DNA of 64,000 nucleotides from Oceanospirillum sp964342385 (GCA_964342385.1 CAYFGP010000009.1:1-64000), one strand, 5' to 3'. Numbered from the stretch's first letter, positions 53,005-63,576 are shown. Translations and numbers: made by a program. The notes: generated from the letters alone by a model not told the origin.

Positions 53005-53751
53005 TTAAAGTTCTTCGTCATCAAGATCCAGATCATCAAAATCTGCATCAAAGCTATCTTCTACCTGGCCATCATGGATCTGATAAGTACGGTTTTGTAG
53101 ATACGCATCTCGAATAAAGCTGTACTTATCACCTTGAACAATCTCCTCACTGCTCAACAGCTTATGTCTGGCATGAACCAGCTTCAGCACCGTAACACCG
53201 TAAAACTCTTCTTTTTTCAGACCTACATGATTCAATGGATCCAACAGGTAATCAGGATATAAACTGATGCCATCACGAACATTACTCGGACCCAATACTG
53301 GTAATACCAGATACGGACCGCTTTCAATGCCCCAGACGGCCAGAGTTTGACCAAAATCTTCGCGATGCTCCTCAATATCCATCATGGAAGCCACATCAAT
53401 CAGCCCCAAAAGCCCTACAGTACTATTAATCAGAAAACGCCCTGCAGCAGTTGCTGCTGCACCAGGTTTAGCCTGTAGCAAATCATTGGCAGCTGTCGGT
53501 ATTTCTCCTAAATTGCTAAAGACGTTTCCGACACCACGACGGACGAACTTAGGTACAACAGCTTTATAGCCCTTAGCCACCGGCTTCGCTACATAGCTAT
53601 CTAGTGTTTCATTAAAGTAAAAAACCTTGCGGTTCCAGTTTTCCCAGGGATCAACCTCTTGCTGCGCCCAGGCAGAACTTGCCCCTAACAGCAAAACCAG
53701 AGTCAATGCAGAGACTATCTTATTCATGAGTAACACACTTGCTTCCTTCAT
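53005..53751 (-). CDS. mlaA: MlaA/VacJ-family phospholipid-transport protein without lipobox
   Basis: A 248-residue exported protein of the MlaA family, which removes misplaced phospholipids from the outer leaflet of the outer membrane. DPWENWNRKVFYFNETLD, FSNLGEIPTAANDLLQ and LPVLGPSNVRDGI are typical. The signal peptide ends SSAWAQQ with no Cys, so lipidation as in E. coli MlaA is not possible. The C-terminus is very acidic (DADFDDLDLDDEEL). Start unclear: ATG 53751, GTG 53736 with AAGGA seven bases upstream, or ATG 53727, which gives the best signal peptide. Other mla genes are not in the window. Confidence 0.9.
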   Translation of the reverse strand: MKEASVLLMNKIVSALTLVLLLGASSAWAQQEVDPWENWNRKVFYFNETLDSYVAKPVAKGYKAVVPKFVRRGVGNVFSNLGEIPTAANDLLQAKPGAAATAAGRFLINSTVGLLGLIDVASMMDIEEHREDFGQTLAVWGIESGPYLVLPVLGPSNVRDGISLYPDYLLDPLNHVGLKKEEFYGVTVLKLVHARHKLLSSEEIVQGDKYSFIRDAYLQNRTYQIHDGQVEDSFDADFDDLDLDDEEL

Positions 53752-53853
53752 ATAGCCCTGGATCGGGCACTGTAGTTCTTCAAACGTAAATAATTACACT
53801 TCCAAGGGCACTTGTAGTACAGCGGCTGTAATCAACGCAATCATTCCAAGCCA

Positions 53854-54786
53854 TTAACGGACATGCGTCTTTGCCGCCATCTCCTGTAACCAGGCCAGCA
53901 GCAAAGGATAGTAATCCTCTTCGGCATCAGTATTGGTGCAGAGTTCCACGGCTGAATAATTCCTTTTATTACCCGCCTTGGCAGATAACTTGATCATACG
54001 GGCATCATGCTCCGCTAATTCAAACATAAAGTTGCGGCTATCCACCTCCCTTTGCATCCATTTTTGATGCGCAGAAACAAGATACAAACTGGGAGGGAAA
54101 AAAAATGTTGTCATCGCCTGATGATAATCAAAACCATCTTCACTATCTTGCCAACTATCCTGTTGCCAGCTCTGTATATCATTGAACAAAGCTCGGGATT
54201 CATTCGCCTGACCTTTACGCAATAAGGCAGCAGGCACATAACCTAACAAGGTTGCAAAAAAAGGAATTAGCTTACGCTCAAAAAAACCATAACGCAGTTG
54301 CTTTAACCAGCCAACGGAAGACTGCACTCGCTGCGGATTAAAGTGAACAACACCCGCAACCTGATTAATTATTTTGGGATTACGAGCCAGAAATGCACTC
54401 CAAAGCACACTGCCCAATTGATAACCCATTAAAAAGCGCTGCGGGTGCTTATGTCGTTTATCGACCGCTTTCCAGATCAATGGCAGATCTTCGGTCACTA
54501 ATTGCAACCAATTATAAGATTCCTGTCGAAGCAGAGAACGGGCCGCATCTCTGCCACGATAACTGCAGATAAATACCTCATATCCCTGATCGACAAGAGA
54601 GTAAGCTAAGCCCACTCTCTTATCTGAATTCAGGAAGATACGACTATCTTGCCCAAATCCGTGCAGCATAAGTACACACCCTTTTAGCTCTCCCTGGCGC
54701 GGTGTTAAACGATGCAGACCCGCGGCCATAGAAGGCGTTAGCGGTAGAGGAATAAACTCCTCCAGCACCTGTCGATCCATCGTCAT
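53854..54786 (-). CDS. Alpha/beta-hydrolase-fold protein lacking the nucleophile Ser
   Basis: A 310-residue alpha/beta-hydrolase-like protein. The oxyanion loop CVLMLHGFGQDSRIF and the core strands are clear, but the nucleophile elbow, normally G-x-S-x-G, reads G-Y-Q-L-G. The C-terminal region also lacks an obvious catalytic His. It is probably a non-catalytic binding protein or uses another mechanism. Its start overlaps the hrpA stop as TGATG (an ATG also occurs at 54780), so it is translationally coupled to the helicase gene. Confidence 0.78.
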   Translation of the reverse strand: MTMDRQVLEEFIPLPLTPSMAAGLHRLTPRQGELKGCVLMLHGFGQDSRIFLNSDKRVGLAYSLVDQGYEVFICSYRGRDAARSLLRQESYNWLQLVTEDLPLIWKAVDKRHKHPQRFLMGYQLGSVLWSAFLARNPKIINQVAGVVHFNPQRVQSSVGWLKQLRYGFFERKLIPFFATLLGYVPAALLRKGQANESRALFNDIQSWQQDSWQDSEDGFDYHQAMTTFFFPPSLYLVSAHQKWMQREVDSRNFMFELAEHDARMIKLSAKAGNKRNYSAVELCTNTDAEEDYYPLLLAWLQEMAAKTHVR

Positions 54787-57700
54787 CAGACTAATTCACT
54801 CCATAATTTGTCCAAACGTTTTGCGGATACTGGCACTTTGGTACCCAATTGTTGCGCAAACAGCGATACCCGATACTCTTCCAACATCCAGCGATATGGA
54901 GCAAGTGCCGCTGCACTGCCCTCACGCTGCTCCAACTGCTCTGCCTTAGCCTGGTATTTCTGCCACAGCTGATTCAGCTCATCACTCCACAGCTGTTCAC
55001 GACCACGGTTTAAGCCTGCTTTTTCCAGACGTAACAGAATCGCTTTCAGATAACGGGGCAGCTCCTGCAGCCACTCACGGCCACTTTGGTGCAAAAAGCC
55101 CACATAAACCAAATTTTCCAGCTGGAAGCGAATATCACTGTAGATAAAGGCCAGTGCCAGTGGAATCTTACCCTTCAGCTTTTTCTGAATTTCGTGATTC
55201 AGCTTAAGCACTTCATGGCACAGCTTAAGCACCTCAACCGCTTCCTTCGCCACTCGATCTTTATTGGCTTCCAGATGTTGCTGGAAGGCCTGAGCATCCC
55301 GTGGCATCGACTCTTCCCTAAAGGCCCAATCAAAACTGGCCAGCACTAAGTCTTGTACCAGCTGATCTTTCTTACCCAAGCTATTAAACAGTAAAGACAC
55401 CTGATTCAGATTCGGCAATGATTTTTCCACCCACTTCACCTGCTGAGGCAGTGCCAGCATCAATAGTCGACGCACCCCTTGCCAGTGGGCTTCTTTTGCC
55501 TGTCCCGGAAGATCAAACAGCGTAGAGTCCACACAGTCCTTTTTATCCACCAGTGCCGGATAGGCTCTTAATACAATGCCCTGCTGTTCCTGCTCAATCT
55601 GCTCTGGAACCGTCAAGCCCTCAGGCCAGCTGGTCAGGCCCTGCTGCTTAAACTTATCATCACCGCTGATACGTACCTGCTCCGCGGATTGACCGGAGAA
55701 CTGCTCCAGCAACTCAGGCAAGTCACGGGATTCACCCAGAACCTTACCTTTGGCATCTACTACCTGAATCAGCATTCTGTGGTGAGCATCCAGTTCCTGA
55801 GGTTTCCACAGTTCAGGATCGATACGTACCCCGGTTTTACGCCGTAACTGTTCAGCCAGGCAGGTCGTCAACGGCAAGTCACCTGGCTCCAGCATAGGTA
55901 ACACGTCATCGATATAATCTGGAATCGGGACAAAGTTCTTGCGCACCTGCTTAGGCAGGTTTTTTACCAGCGCAATACACTTATCCCGCAGCATGCCCGG
56001 CACCAGCCAATCCAAGCGGTTTTCGTTGATCTGCTGCAAACCCGCGACCGGTACCTTAATATTCAGACCGTCATGCTGTTTTCCCGGCTCAAACTGGTAA
56101 TCCAACGCCAAACGCATGCCTTCCAGCCCCAGCTGATCCGGGAACTGATAATCGATCGCCTGCTCGTCAGCGTCCCGCTGTAACAGCTCATCTTTATTAA
56201 AGAACAGGTAGTGTTTATCGTCTTTCTCAACGGTTTTACGCCACTTTTCAAAACCGGCACCGTTATAGATTTTTTCCGTAATGCGTTCATCGTAGAAGCG
56301 GAACAGGGTTTCATCATCCACCAAGAGATCACGACGACGCACCTTGGATTCCAGCTGTTCTACTTCGGCAATCGCCTGCTGATTGTGCTGATAAAATGGC
56401 GCTTTGCTGAAATAACCGCCTTCAATCAGACCGGTACGGATAAAGATCTCACGGGAGATCACCGGATCAATTGGGCCATAGTGCACACGACGATTGGGTA
56501 CAATGGGCAGGCCGTACAGGGTCACTTTTTCTGCGGCAACCACCTGAGCGCGTTTTTTCTCCCAGTGAGGTTCACTGTAGCTGTGCTTGGTCAGGTGTTT
56601 GGCGTAGCGCTCCACCCATTCGGGTTCGATCTTGGCCACCTGACGGGCATAGAGCTTGCTGGTTTCCACCAGCTCAGCAGCCATAATCCAGCGCGGCTGC
56701 TTTTTAAACAGTGCAGAACCGGGGAAAACATGGAACTTACGGTTGCGAGCACCCAGATACTCGCGATCTTCCAGCTTCATACCCAGATGGCTTAACAGTC
56801 CCGGCAGCAGGGACTTATGTACATCGTCGAAACCCGCCGGATTATCGTTAAACTCCAGCTTCAGCTCTTTACTCATCAGCTTGAGTTGATGGTGCACGTC
56901 GCGCCATTCGCGCATCTTCAGATAGGATAGGAACTGCTTGTGACACCACTTACGGAACTGGCTACTACTCAGCTCCTGACGCTGTTCTTCATAGCCGTTC
57001 CATAAATTCACAAACGCCAGGAAGTCGGAGTTATCATCCTTCCACTGACGGTGTTTCTCGTCGGCTTGCTGCTGTTTGTCGTGTGGGCGCTCTCTTGGGT
57101 CCTGAGCACTCAGAGCACTGGCGATAATCAGTACTTCATTCAGCGCTTTATGCTCGGCACCTGCCAGCACCATACGGGCGATTCGGGGATCAATGGGTAA
57201 CTTCGACAGCTGACGCCCGACTTGAGTCAGACGTTCTTTATCATCCACTGCTCCCAGTTCATGCAGTAGACGGAAGCCGTCACGGATATAACGATTATCC
57301 GGTGCATCGACAAATGGGAAGTGAGCGATATTACCCAGACGCAGGTTCAGCATCTGCAGAATTACCGACGCCAGATTGGTGCGACGAATCTCGGGATCAG
57401 TAAACTCGGGACGACCAACAAAATCCTCTTCGCTGTACAAACGAATACACAGACCTTCCGCAACACGACCACAACGACCTTTACGTTGATTGGCACTGGC
57501 CTGAGACACAGCCTCTACCGGCAGACGCTGCACCTTGGAGCGATAGCTGTAACGGCTGATACGGGCGGTACCCGGATCAATCACGTAGCGAATACCCGGT
57601 ACCGTTAACGAGGTCTCGGCCACGTTGGTGGACAACACAATACGACGGCCACTGTGGGACTGGAATACCCGGTTCTGCTCTTTGGCGCTTAAGCGCGCAT

Positions 57701-58793
57701 ACAGGGGCAGAATCTCCGTATGCAGGAATTTGGCTTTGCGCAGCACTTCTGCCGTTTCACGAATCTCGCGTTCACCGGGCAGGAAGATCAGAATATCTCT
57801 TGGACCCGAGCCCCATTTACGCTCTTTCTCAATGGCGGTGATCTCTTCCACCGCCTCGACAATCCCTTGGTGCAGATACTGGTCGTAGTCGCGCTCTTCA
57901 TCGTCATCCAGCTCAATCAGCGGACGATACAGCAGATCCACCGGGAAGGTTCGACCGGATACTTCAATAACAGGGGCATTACTAAAGTGCTTGGAGAAGC
58001 GCTCCACATCGATGGTTGCCGAGGTGATAATCACCTTCAGATCGGGGCGCTTAGGTAGCAGCTGTTTCAGATAGCCCAGCAGGAAGTCGATATTCAGACT
58101 GCGCTCGTGGGCTTCATCGATAATCAGCACTTCATAACGATTCAGGAAGCGATCGTTCTGTGTTTCAGCCAGTAGGATACCGTCGGTCATCAGCTTGACC
58201 AGGGTCTTTTCCGTTACCTGATCAGTAAAACGCACCTGATAGCCCACCTGCTCACCAAAGGGCACTTTCAGCTCTTCGGCAACACGGCTAGCCACGGTTC
58301 TGGCAGCTAAACGACGGGGTTGGGTATGACCAATCAGACCACGGGCACCCAGGCCCAGATCCAAACAGATCTTAGGAATCTGAGTGGTTTTACCGGAACC
58401 TGTTTCACCGGCAATGACCACGACCTGATTATCGCGAATCGCTTCGGCGATCTGCTCTTTTTTCTGGCTAACCGGCAGGTTTTCCGGGTATTCCACCTTG
58501 GGAATCAACTGCAGACGCTCTTCGACTCGTTCTGCAGAGCGTTGAATCTGAGCAATCAGTTTTTCCAGTGCGGCTTGCGGATCTTTAATATCTTCGGCTT
58601 TACCGCCGCGACGGCCTTTCCCCCGCCCCTTTTGGTCCTGATTCTGACCTCGGTTTGGCCCGTTAGACGCTAATGGCGGCTGCCCAGACAGCATAGGTTT
58701 TAACTGCTTCCACTTCTGCTGTAAGCGAAAACGATCTTTCAGCATCGAGGCTGCTAATAACTGCTCAATTTCAGAGGGAATTACCGTAGACAT
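54786..58793 (-). CDS. hrpA: ATP-dependent RNA helicase HrpA
   Basis: A 1335-residue DEAH-box helicase involved in mRNA processing and ribosome rescue in E. coli. Numbered from the TTG at 58808: Walker A GETGSGKTT (134-142), DEAH at 231-234 (LIIDEAHERSLN), motif VI region QRKGRCGRV, then HA2, OB-fold and the long C-terminal DUF3418 region. Residues ~45-72 are a Gly/Arg/Lys/Gln-rich stretch that may bind RNA. The longest frame opens with TTG; the ATG at 58793 (STVIPSE) is the likelier start. It is followed by the coupled hydrolase-like gene. Confidence 0.96.
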   Translation of the reverse strand: MSTVIPSEIEQLLAASMLKDRFRLQQKWKQLKPMLSGQPPLASNGPNRGQNQDQKGRGKGRRGGKAEDIKDPQAALEKLIAQIQRSAERVEERLQLIPKVEYPENLPVSQKKEQIAEAIRDNQVVVIAGETGSGKTTQIPKICLDLGLGARGLIGHTQPRRLAARTVASRVAEELKVPFGEQVGYQVRFTDQVTEKTLVKLMTDGILLAETQNDRFLNRYEVLIIDEAHERSLNIDFLLGYLKQLLPKRPDLKVIITSATIDVERFSKHFSNAPVIEVSGRTFPVDLLYRPLIELDDDEERDYDQYLHQGIVEAVEEITAIEKERKWGSGPRDILIFLPGEREIRETAEVLRKAKFLHTEILPLYARLSAKEQNRVFQSHSGRRIVLSTNVAETSLTVPGIRYVIDPGTARISRYSYRSKVQRLPVEAVSQASANQRKGRCGRVAEGLCIRLYSEEDFVGRPEFTDPEIRRTNLASVILQMLNLRLGNIAHFPFVDAPDNRYIRDGFRLLHELGAVDDKERLTQVGRQLSKLPIDPRIARMVLAGAEHKALNEVLIIASALSAQDPRERPHDKQQQADEKHRQWKDDNSDFLAFVNLWNGYEEQRQELSSSQFRKWCHKQFLSYLKMREWRDVHHQLKLMSKELKLEFNDNPAGFDDVHKSLLPGLLSHLGMKLEDREYLGARNRKFHVFPGSALFKKQPRWIMAAELVETSKLYARQVAKIEPEWVERYAKHLTKHSYSEPHWEKKRAQVVAAEKVTLYGLPIVPNRRVHYGPIDPVISREIFIRTGLIEGGYFSKAPFYQHNQQAIAEVEQLESKVRRRDLLVDDETLFRFYDERITEKIYNGAGFEKWRKTVEKDDKHYLFFNKDELLQRDADEQAIDYQFPDQLGLEGMRLALDYQFEPGKQHDGLNIKVPVAGLQQINENRLDWLVPGMLRDKCIALVKNLPKQVRKNFVPIPDYIDDVLPMLEPGDLPLTTCLAEQLRRKTGVRIDPELWKPQELDAHHRMLIQVVDAKGKVLGESRDLPELLEQFSGQSAEQVRISGDDKFKQQGLTSWPEGLTVPEQIEQEQQGIVLRAYPALVDKKDCVDSTLFDLPGQAKEAHWQGVRRLLMLALPQQVKWVEKSLPNLNQVSLLFNSLGKKDQLVQDLVLASFDWAFREESMPRDAQAFQQHLEANKDRVAKEAVEVLKLCHEVLKLNHEIQKKLKGKIPLALAFIYSDIRFQLENLVYVGFLHQSGREWLQELPRYLKAILLRLEKAGLNRGREQLWSDELNQLWQKYQAKAEQLEQREGSAAALAPYRWMLEEYRVSLFAQQLGTKVPVSAKRLDKLWSELV

Positions 58794-58898
58794 TACCGCA
58801 CCAGACAAACAAAAAGCGGCATTCTACCTTGTTTGAGCAGAAAAGGCAGACTTTACCCTAGGATTCCAACAATAAAGCACAAACCGTTGATAGATACC

Positions 58899-61619
58899 TT
58901 ACAATCGCCCCAGCACAGGGTTTAAAAGCTTATCAGACTGATACTGGTCTTTGAGCAAGAATTTGTTTGCTGCCTGCTCCGATAAGGGTTTTGAAAATAG
59001 ATAGCCCTGAGCTAAACGACAGCCCGCAGCCTGCAGTAAAGCCCTCTGCTCCTGGGTTTCTACCCCTTCGGCCACCACCTTAAGATTAAGCAAGTGCGCC
59101 ATATGCACAATCACCTCGATCATCGCCTGCTTACTGCTATCATCTTCAAGTTGATGCACAAAAGAGCGATCCACCTTGATGCCATCAATGGGGAACTCCA
59201 CCAGACGTTTTAGCGAGCTATAACCGGTGCCAAAATCATCGATGTAGATCTTAAAGCCCATATCCCTGAGTGCCGTCAGTCGATCCGTTACCTCCTGTTC
59301 ATCCATATCCAGCGCACTTTCTGTCAGTTCAAAACGGATACAATGGGCATCAACACCAGCCTGCTGTAACAGCCCTGGCAGTGCCAGAATCAAGGTATCA
59401 TCATGCAACTGACGAGGAGACAGATTGATATTGATCGTAACGGGTTTATCCGGCACACAGGCTTGCAACTGATTAAAGCCTTTTAATGCTTCAGCTACGA
59501 TCCATAAACCAATCGCAGGCATCAACTGTTGTTGTTCTGCCAGCGGTACAAAGCGCTCCGGTGATACTGCGCCCAGATCTGGATTATACCATCGCAGTAA
59601 CGCCTCAAAACCGCAGACGCTACCATCCTCAATGGAGACTACAGGTTGATAATTAAGTCCAAACTCCTGCTTCTCCAAAGCGGCATGCAGGTAGTTTTCA
59701 AACTCTGTCTGCTGTTGGATCTGCTGATGTAATTCCAGGCTATACACCTGGTGTGCGGCCTTACCGTTTTTCTTCACCTCATACATAGCCAGATCTGCAT
59801 CCCGTAAGATATCACTGGCATGTTGATAATGAGGCCCCAGGAAGGTTACACCAATACTGGCAGAGGCCTCTAAAGATACCCGGTTATTATCATGCATAAC
59901 CGGATGACAAACTTCTTGTTGCAAACGATTGATCAACGGCTGTAGGGACTCATTCGACATCTCACCGGCCAGATAAATCACAAACTCATCGCCACCTATA
60001 CGGGCAATACTATCATTCTGACGCAACACCAACTGCAAACGCTGAGCAATTTCCTGCAGAAAACAATCCCCGGCACCGTGACCATAGGTGTCATTAATTT
60101 TCTTAAAACCGTCCAGATCAACAAACAATACATAACCCCACTGCCGATGCTGTAAATGATATTCCAGCCTCTTCAGGCAAGCACTGCGGTTTAAAAGCCC
60201 GGTCAGAGGGTCATGATTGGCCTGATAGTTGAGCTGCTGTTCGTTAAACTTACGCTCGGTAATCACATCCAACGTGCCCTGATAAACCTCAGTGCTTTCA
60301 TCGATGGCATTCAGATAGGCATTTTCCGACAACCAGATACTATTACCGTAACGATCTATGCCTTCCCATTCGTAGTTATAAACTTCTTTCTTTTCCAGCA
60401 GTGTTTGCAGGAAAGTCTGATAATCCTGCTGCTTGCGATACAGTTGATGACCGATATGCTCTACCGCCTGCTGCATCTGCCCAGGATCATCGTAACCAAA
60501 AGCCCGTGCCAATGATGGATTCACCCGTAAAAAACGCCCTTCCAAGGTAGCGCTATAAACCCCTTCCACCACCTTTTCAAACAGATTGTGATATTCATTT
60601 TGCGCCAATGCCAGGGAACGACTCTGCTCTTTCGCCAATTCTTCAGCTCGAATACGACGCTCTACAGAGTGACGTAGCAACAGCAAAAACAAGGAGATTA
60701 CCAAAGCAACACTACCCACAATCAAGGTTGGGCGGGACAAGTGCCACCAAGGAGTCGCAGGACTTAAATCAATAAAACGGTATTTCAGTGTCCAACTGCC
60801 ATATTGCTGAATAAACTCGGCCTGGTGATCCGATTCGTTATGACGATGCATAGAGCTAAACAATAGCTCAGGCAACTCGCCGCCATGGCGGTAAATTTCC
60901 AGCCCCAGATGTTGCTTTTTATTTAATACAGGGCCAAGCAGAATCTGCATTGCTTCATCAAAATGCATCATGGCACTGACATAGCCCTTGAGTTCACCTG
61001 TGGACTCACTGGCACTATCCATCGCAAACACAGGTAACAGCAAACGCATCTCAGGCGTATCGGTTTCACTAAAGCCCATATTTTCACTGATCACAATCTG
61101 AACTCGATTGCTATTTGCAGCTGTTTGCATACCATGGCTAATGCTTTCAATAGCCGCCAGATTGACACCTAAAGACAAGCCATTCATTTGACCAGAAGCA
61201 GAATAGAAAATAGGAAAAATAGTTTCAGCATCGCCCGTATGGCTGAAACGAAAATCAAAGATACCAGCTTGCCTGGCCCGCTGAAGCATAACAGGCATCT
61301 GTTGGCGATTGGTTTTAGGAATCCACTCATACACCACGATGCCATAGCCACTTAATTTTGACTGGGCATTAAACTGATCAAACTGTTGACGGGTTAAATC
61401 CGGCTGAAAAGCCATCAAGTTACGCAAAGCGATCAGGTGCTCTTCCAGAGAAGACAGGTTGCGCTCAGCAGCGCTCATACTCAGGCTGGCATATTGGTGC
61501 AGCTGTTCATTGCGCTGTAACTGTTCACTGCTCTGCAATGTCTGATATAGCAATAACATAGGAAACAGTAAAACAACGACTGTAATGAACAACCACGCTC
61601 GAATCTTTTGTTCCGTCAC
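58899..61619 (-). CDS. CHASE-PAS-GGDEF-EAL c-di-GMP enzyme
   Basis: A 906-residue inner-membrane protein. A membrane helix at ~8-28 and another near ~290-312 flank a CHASE-type periplasmic sensor (YGIVVYEWIPK). A PAS domain, a GGDEF domain and an EAL domain follow. The cyclase motif is intact (RIGGDEFV), with an RxxD inhibitory site just before it (RQND). The phosphodiesterase motifs are intact too (FEALLRW, NINLSPRQL, DDFGTGYSSL, KVDRSFV). It could both make and break c-di-GMP. The start codon is GTG. Single gene. Confidence 0.93.
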   Translation of the reverse strand: MTEQKIRAWLFITVVVLLFPMLLLYQTLQSSEQLQRNEQLHQYASLSMSAAERNLSSLEEHLIALRNLMAFQPDLTRQQFDQFNAQSKLSGYGIVVYEWIPKTNRQQMPVMLQRARQAGIFDFRFSHTGDAETIFPIFYSASGQMNGLSLGVNLAAIESISHGMQTAANSNRVQIVISENMGFSETDTPEMRLLLPVFAMDSASESTGELKGYVSAMMHFDEAMQILLGPVLNKKQHLGLEIYRHGGELPELLFSSMHRHNESDHQAEFIQQYGSWTLKYRFIDLSPATPWWHLSRPTLIVGSVALVISLFLLLLRHSVERRIRAEELAKEQSRSLALAQNEYHNLFEKVVEGVYSATLEGRFLRVNPSLARAFGYDDPGQMQQAVEHIGHQLYRKQQDYQTFLQTLLEKKEVYNYEWEGIDRYGNSIWLSENAYLNAIDESTEVYQGTLDVITERKFNEQQLNYQANHDPLTGLLNRSACLKRLEYHLQHRQWGYVLFVDLDGFKKINDTYGHGAGDCFLQEIAQRLQLVLRQNDSIARIGGDEFVIYLAGEMSNESLQPLINRLQQEVCHPVMHDNNRVSLEASASIGVTFLGPHYQHASDILRDADLAMYEVKKNGKAAHQVYSLELHQQIQQQTEFENYLHAALEKQEFGLNYQPVVSIEDGSVCGFEALLRWYNPDLGAVSPERFVPLAEQQQLMPAIGLWIVAEALKGFNQLQACVPDKPVTININLSPRQLHDDTLILALPGLLQQAGVDAHCIRFELTESALDMDEQEVTDRLTALRDMGFKIYIDDFGTGYSSLKRLVEFPIDGIKVDRSFVHQLEDDSSKQAMIEVIVHMAHLLNLKVVAEGVETQEQRALLQAAGCRLAQGYLFSKPLSEQAANKFLLKDQYQSDKLLNPVLGRL

Positions 61620-61765
61620 GAAACCACTAACTCCCTCAACAATTTTGAGCTACAAGTTAATGATATAGATTCTCATTTGCAAGTAAAGTTCACTTTTCCA
61701 CATCAGTTAATCGCTTAATCAATAAAAAGCACTTTAAGTTACAGTTTACATTTTTAGATATCTCT

Positions 61766-61800
61766 AAATAAAAACACCCTGCTTGCTAATGCGAGCAGGG
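61766..61800 (-). terminator. Rho-independent terminator of fadD
   Basis: On the minus strand CCCTGCTCGC...GCAAGCAGGG followed by TGTTTTTATTT. It ends the fadD transcript upstream of the GGDEF-EAL gene. Confidence 0.8.
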
Positions 61801-61881
61801 CGTCACTGTTAGAGTACTTACACAAGACAAATATTTTGCCTAGTGCTTAGTAAGATAGAACAATTAATTCAAAATGAGAAA

Positions 61882-63576
61882 TCAAGCTGCCTCGGCGCTA
61901 TTTAGCTTACTCAACTCTTCATCTCTCAGGGTACGACGCAGTACTTTACCAACATTAGTTTTAGGCAGCTCTTCACGGAACTCAATCTGCTTAGGTACCT
62001 TATAACCAGTTAGGTGACTACGGCAGTATTCCTGCACTTCGGCAATAGTCAGCTTGTCATTGCGGCTGACAATAAACACCTTGATCGCTTCTCCAGCCAC
62101 ATCATCCGGTACACCAATGGCCGCAGCTTCGATAATATCGTGATGAGATACAATCACATCTTCGATTTCATTTGGATAAACGTTAAAACCAGATACCAGA
62201 ATCATATCTTTCTTACGGTCTACGATACGGGTATAACCATCTTCCTGAATCACAGCGATATCACCGGTCATCAACCAGCCATCTTCGGTAATGGTTTTTG
62301 CCGTTTCTTCTGGGCGCTGCCAATAGCCTTCCATCACCTGTGGACCACGCACGCACAGCTCACCTGTACCGCCCCAAGGTACAGTATTACCCTCTTCATC
62401 AATAATTTTCAGATCGGTAGAAGGTACTGGTAGACCAATCGTGCCCATCTGGGACTGGCAAGGCAGGTTAAAGCTCACAATCGGTGACGTCTCCGTCATA
62501 CCGTAACCTTCGTTGATATGACAACCTGTTACCTCAAACCACTCTTCTTCTGCTGCATGAGTCAGTGCCATACCACCAGAGATGGTCAGTTTCAAACCAG
62601 AGAAATCCAGCTGTTTAAAGTCATCACGGTTACACAGCGCCACAAACAGGGTATTCAGGCCAACAAAACCGGAGAACTTATGTTTGGCCAGCTCTTTGAC
62701 AAAGGCTGGCAGATCCCGTGGATTGGTAATCAAAATAGAATGGTTACCAGATTCCATCAGCACCAGACTCACGGTAAAGGTATAGATATGGTACATCGGT
62801 AGAGGAGAGATAATGGACTCTTGTCCCTCTTCCAGAATGGTATTCAGTACAATACGTGCCTGGAGCATATTCGCCACCAGATTGCGGTGACTCAACATCG
62901 CACCTTTGGCAACACCTGTGGTACCTCCGGTGTACTGCAGTACCGCCAGATCACCTGCTGCAGCGTGATGCTCTTCCATCGGCAGCTTTTTACCAGCAGA
63001 CAAGGCTTCTCTAAAGCTGATCGCCTGTGGAAGAGAATAATCTGGCACCATTTTCTTCACGTAGCGTACGACAGAATTGATCAGGGTACGCTTGGCAAAG
63101 CTGTGCATATCACCCAGCTCAGTGATAATTACATGTTCGATCTCGGTATCTGGCAAAACCTTCTCCGCCAGATGGGCCATATTCACCAGTACAACCAAGG
63201 CTTTTACACCAGAATCCTGAAACTGGTGACGCATTTCACGCTCGGTATAGAGCGGGTTGGTGTTAACTACAACCAAGCCAGCACGCATTGCCCCAAACAA
63301 CGCGATAGGATATTGCAAGGTATTCGGCAACTGAATCGCAATACGCTCGCCGGGTTTTAGACCCAGCTGATTTTGCAGATAAGCCGCAAAATCTCGGGCA
63401 TAGAGATCCAGCTCTTTGAAAGTGATGGTTTTGCCCAGATTACTGAACGCAGGGCGATCCGCAAAACGTGTACAGGCTTCATCCAGTACATCCAGAATGG
63501 AGGCATACTTGGATAGATCGATCTCTGTATCAATACCCTCAGGGTATTTATCTTTAAAAAACTGACTGATCATCAT
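61882..63576 (-). CDS. fadD: Long-chain fatty acid-CoA ligase
   Basis: A 564-residue acyl-CoA synthetase that activates imported fatty acids. Motif I is YTGGTTGVAKGA. Further adenylating-enzyme motifs are GYGMTETSP, GWLMTGDIAV and DRKKDMILVSGFNVYPNEIE, and the catalytic Lys region TNVGKVLRR is near the end. FadD-type length. GGGAG lies upstream of two tandem ATG codons at 63576 and 63573. A palindrome resembling a TetR/PsrA operator lies ~115 bp upstream. The start of beta-oxidation is implied; no fad partner genes are in the window. Confidence 0.95.
   Translation of the reverse strand: MMISQFFKDKYPEGIDTEIDLSKYASILDVLDEACTRFADRPAFSNLGKTITFKELDLYARDFAAYLQNQLGLKPGERIAIQLPNTLQYPIALFGAMRAGLVVVNTNPLYTEREMRHQFQDSGVKALVVLVNMAHLAEKVLPDTEIEHVIITELGDMHSFAKRTLINSVVRYVKKMVPDYSLPQAISFREALSAGKKLPMEEHHAAAGDLAVLQYTGGTTGVAKGAMLSHRNLVANMLQARIVLNTILEEGQESIISPLPMYHIYTFTVSLVLMESGNHSILITNPRDLPAFVKELAKHKFSGFVGLNTLFVALCNRDDFKQLDFSGLKLTISGGMALTHAAEEEWFEVTGCHINEGYGMTETSPIVSFNLPCQSQMGTIGLPVPSTDLKIIDEEGNTVPWGGTGELCVRGPQVMEGYWQRPEETAKTITEDGWLMTGDIAVIQEDGYTRIVDRKKDMILVSGFNVYPNEIEDVIVSHHDIIEAAAIGVPDDVAGEAIKVFIVSRNDKLTIAEVQEYCRSHLTGYKVPKQIEFREELPKTNVGKVLRRTLRDEELSKLNSAEAA

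Noticed and set aside
52872..53117. 81-codon plus-strand frame after the PilZ gene
   Set aside because: Overlaps the end of the mlaA gene on the other strand and has a low-complexity His/Gln-rich product.
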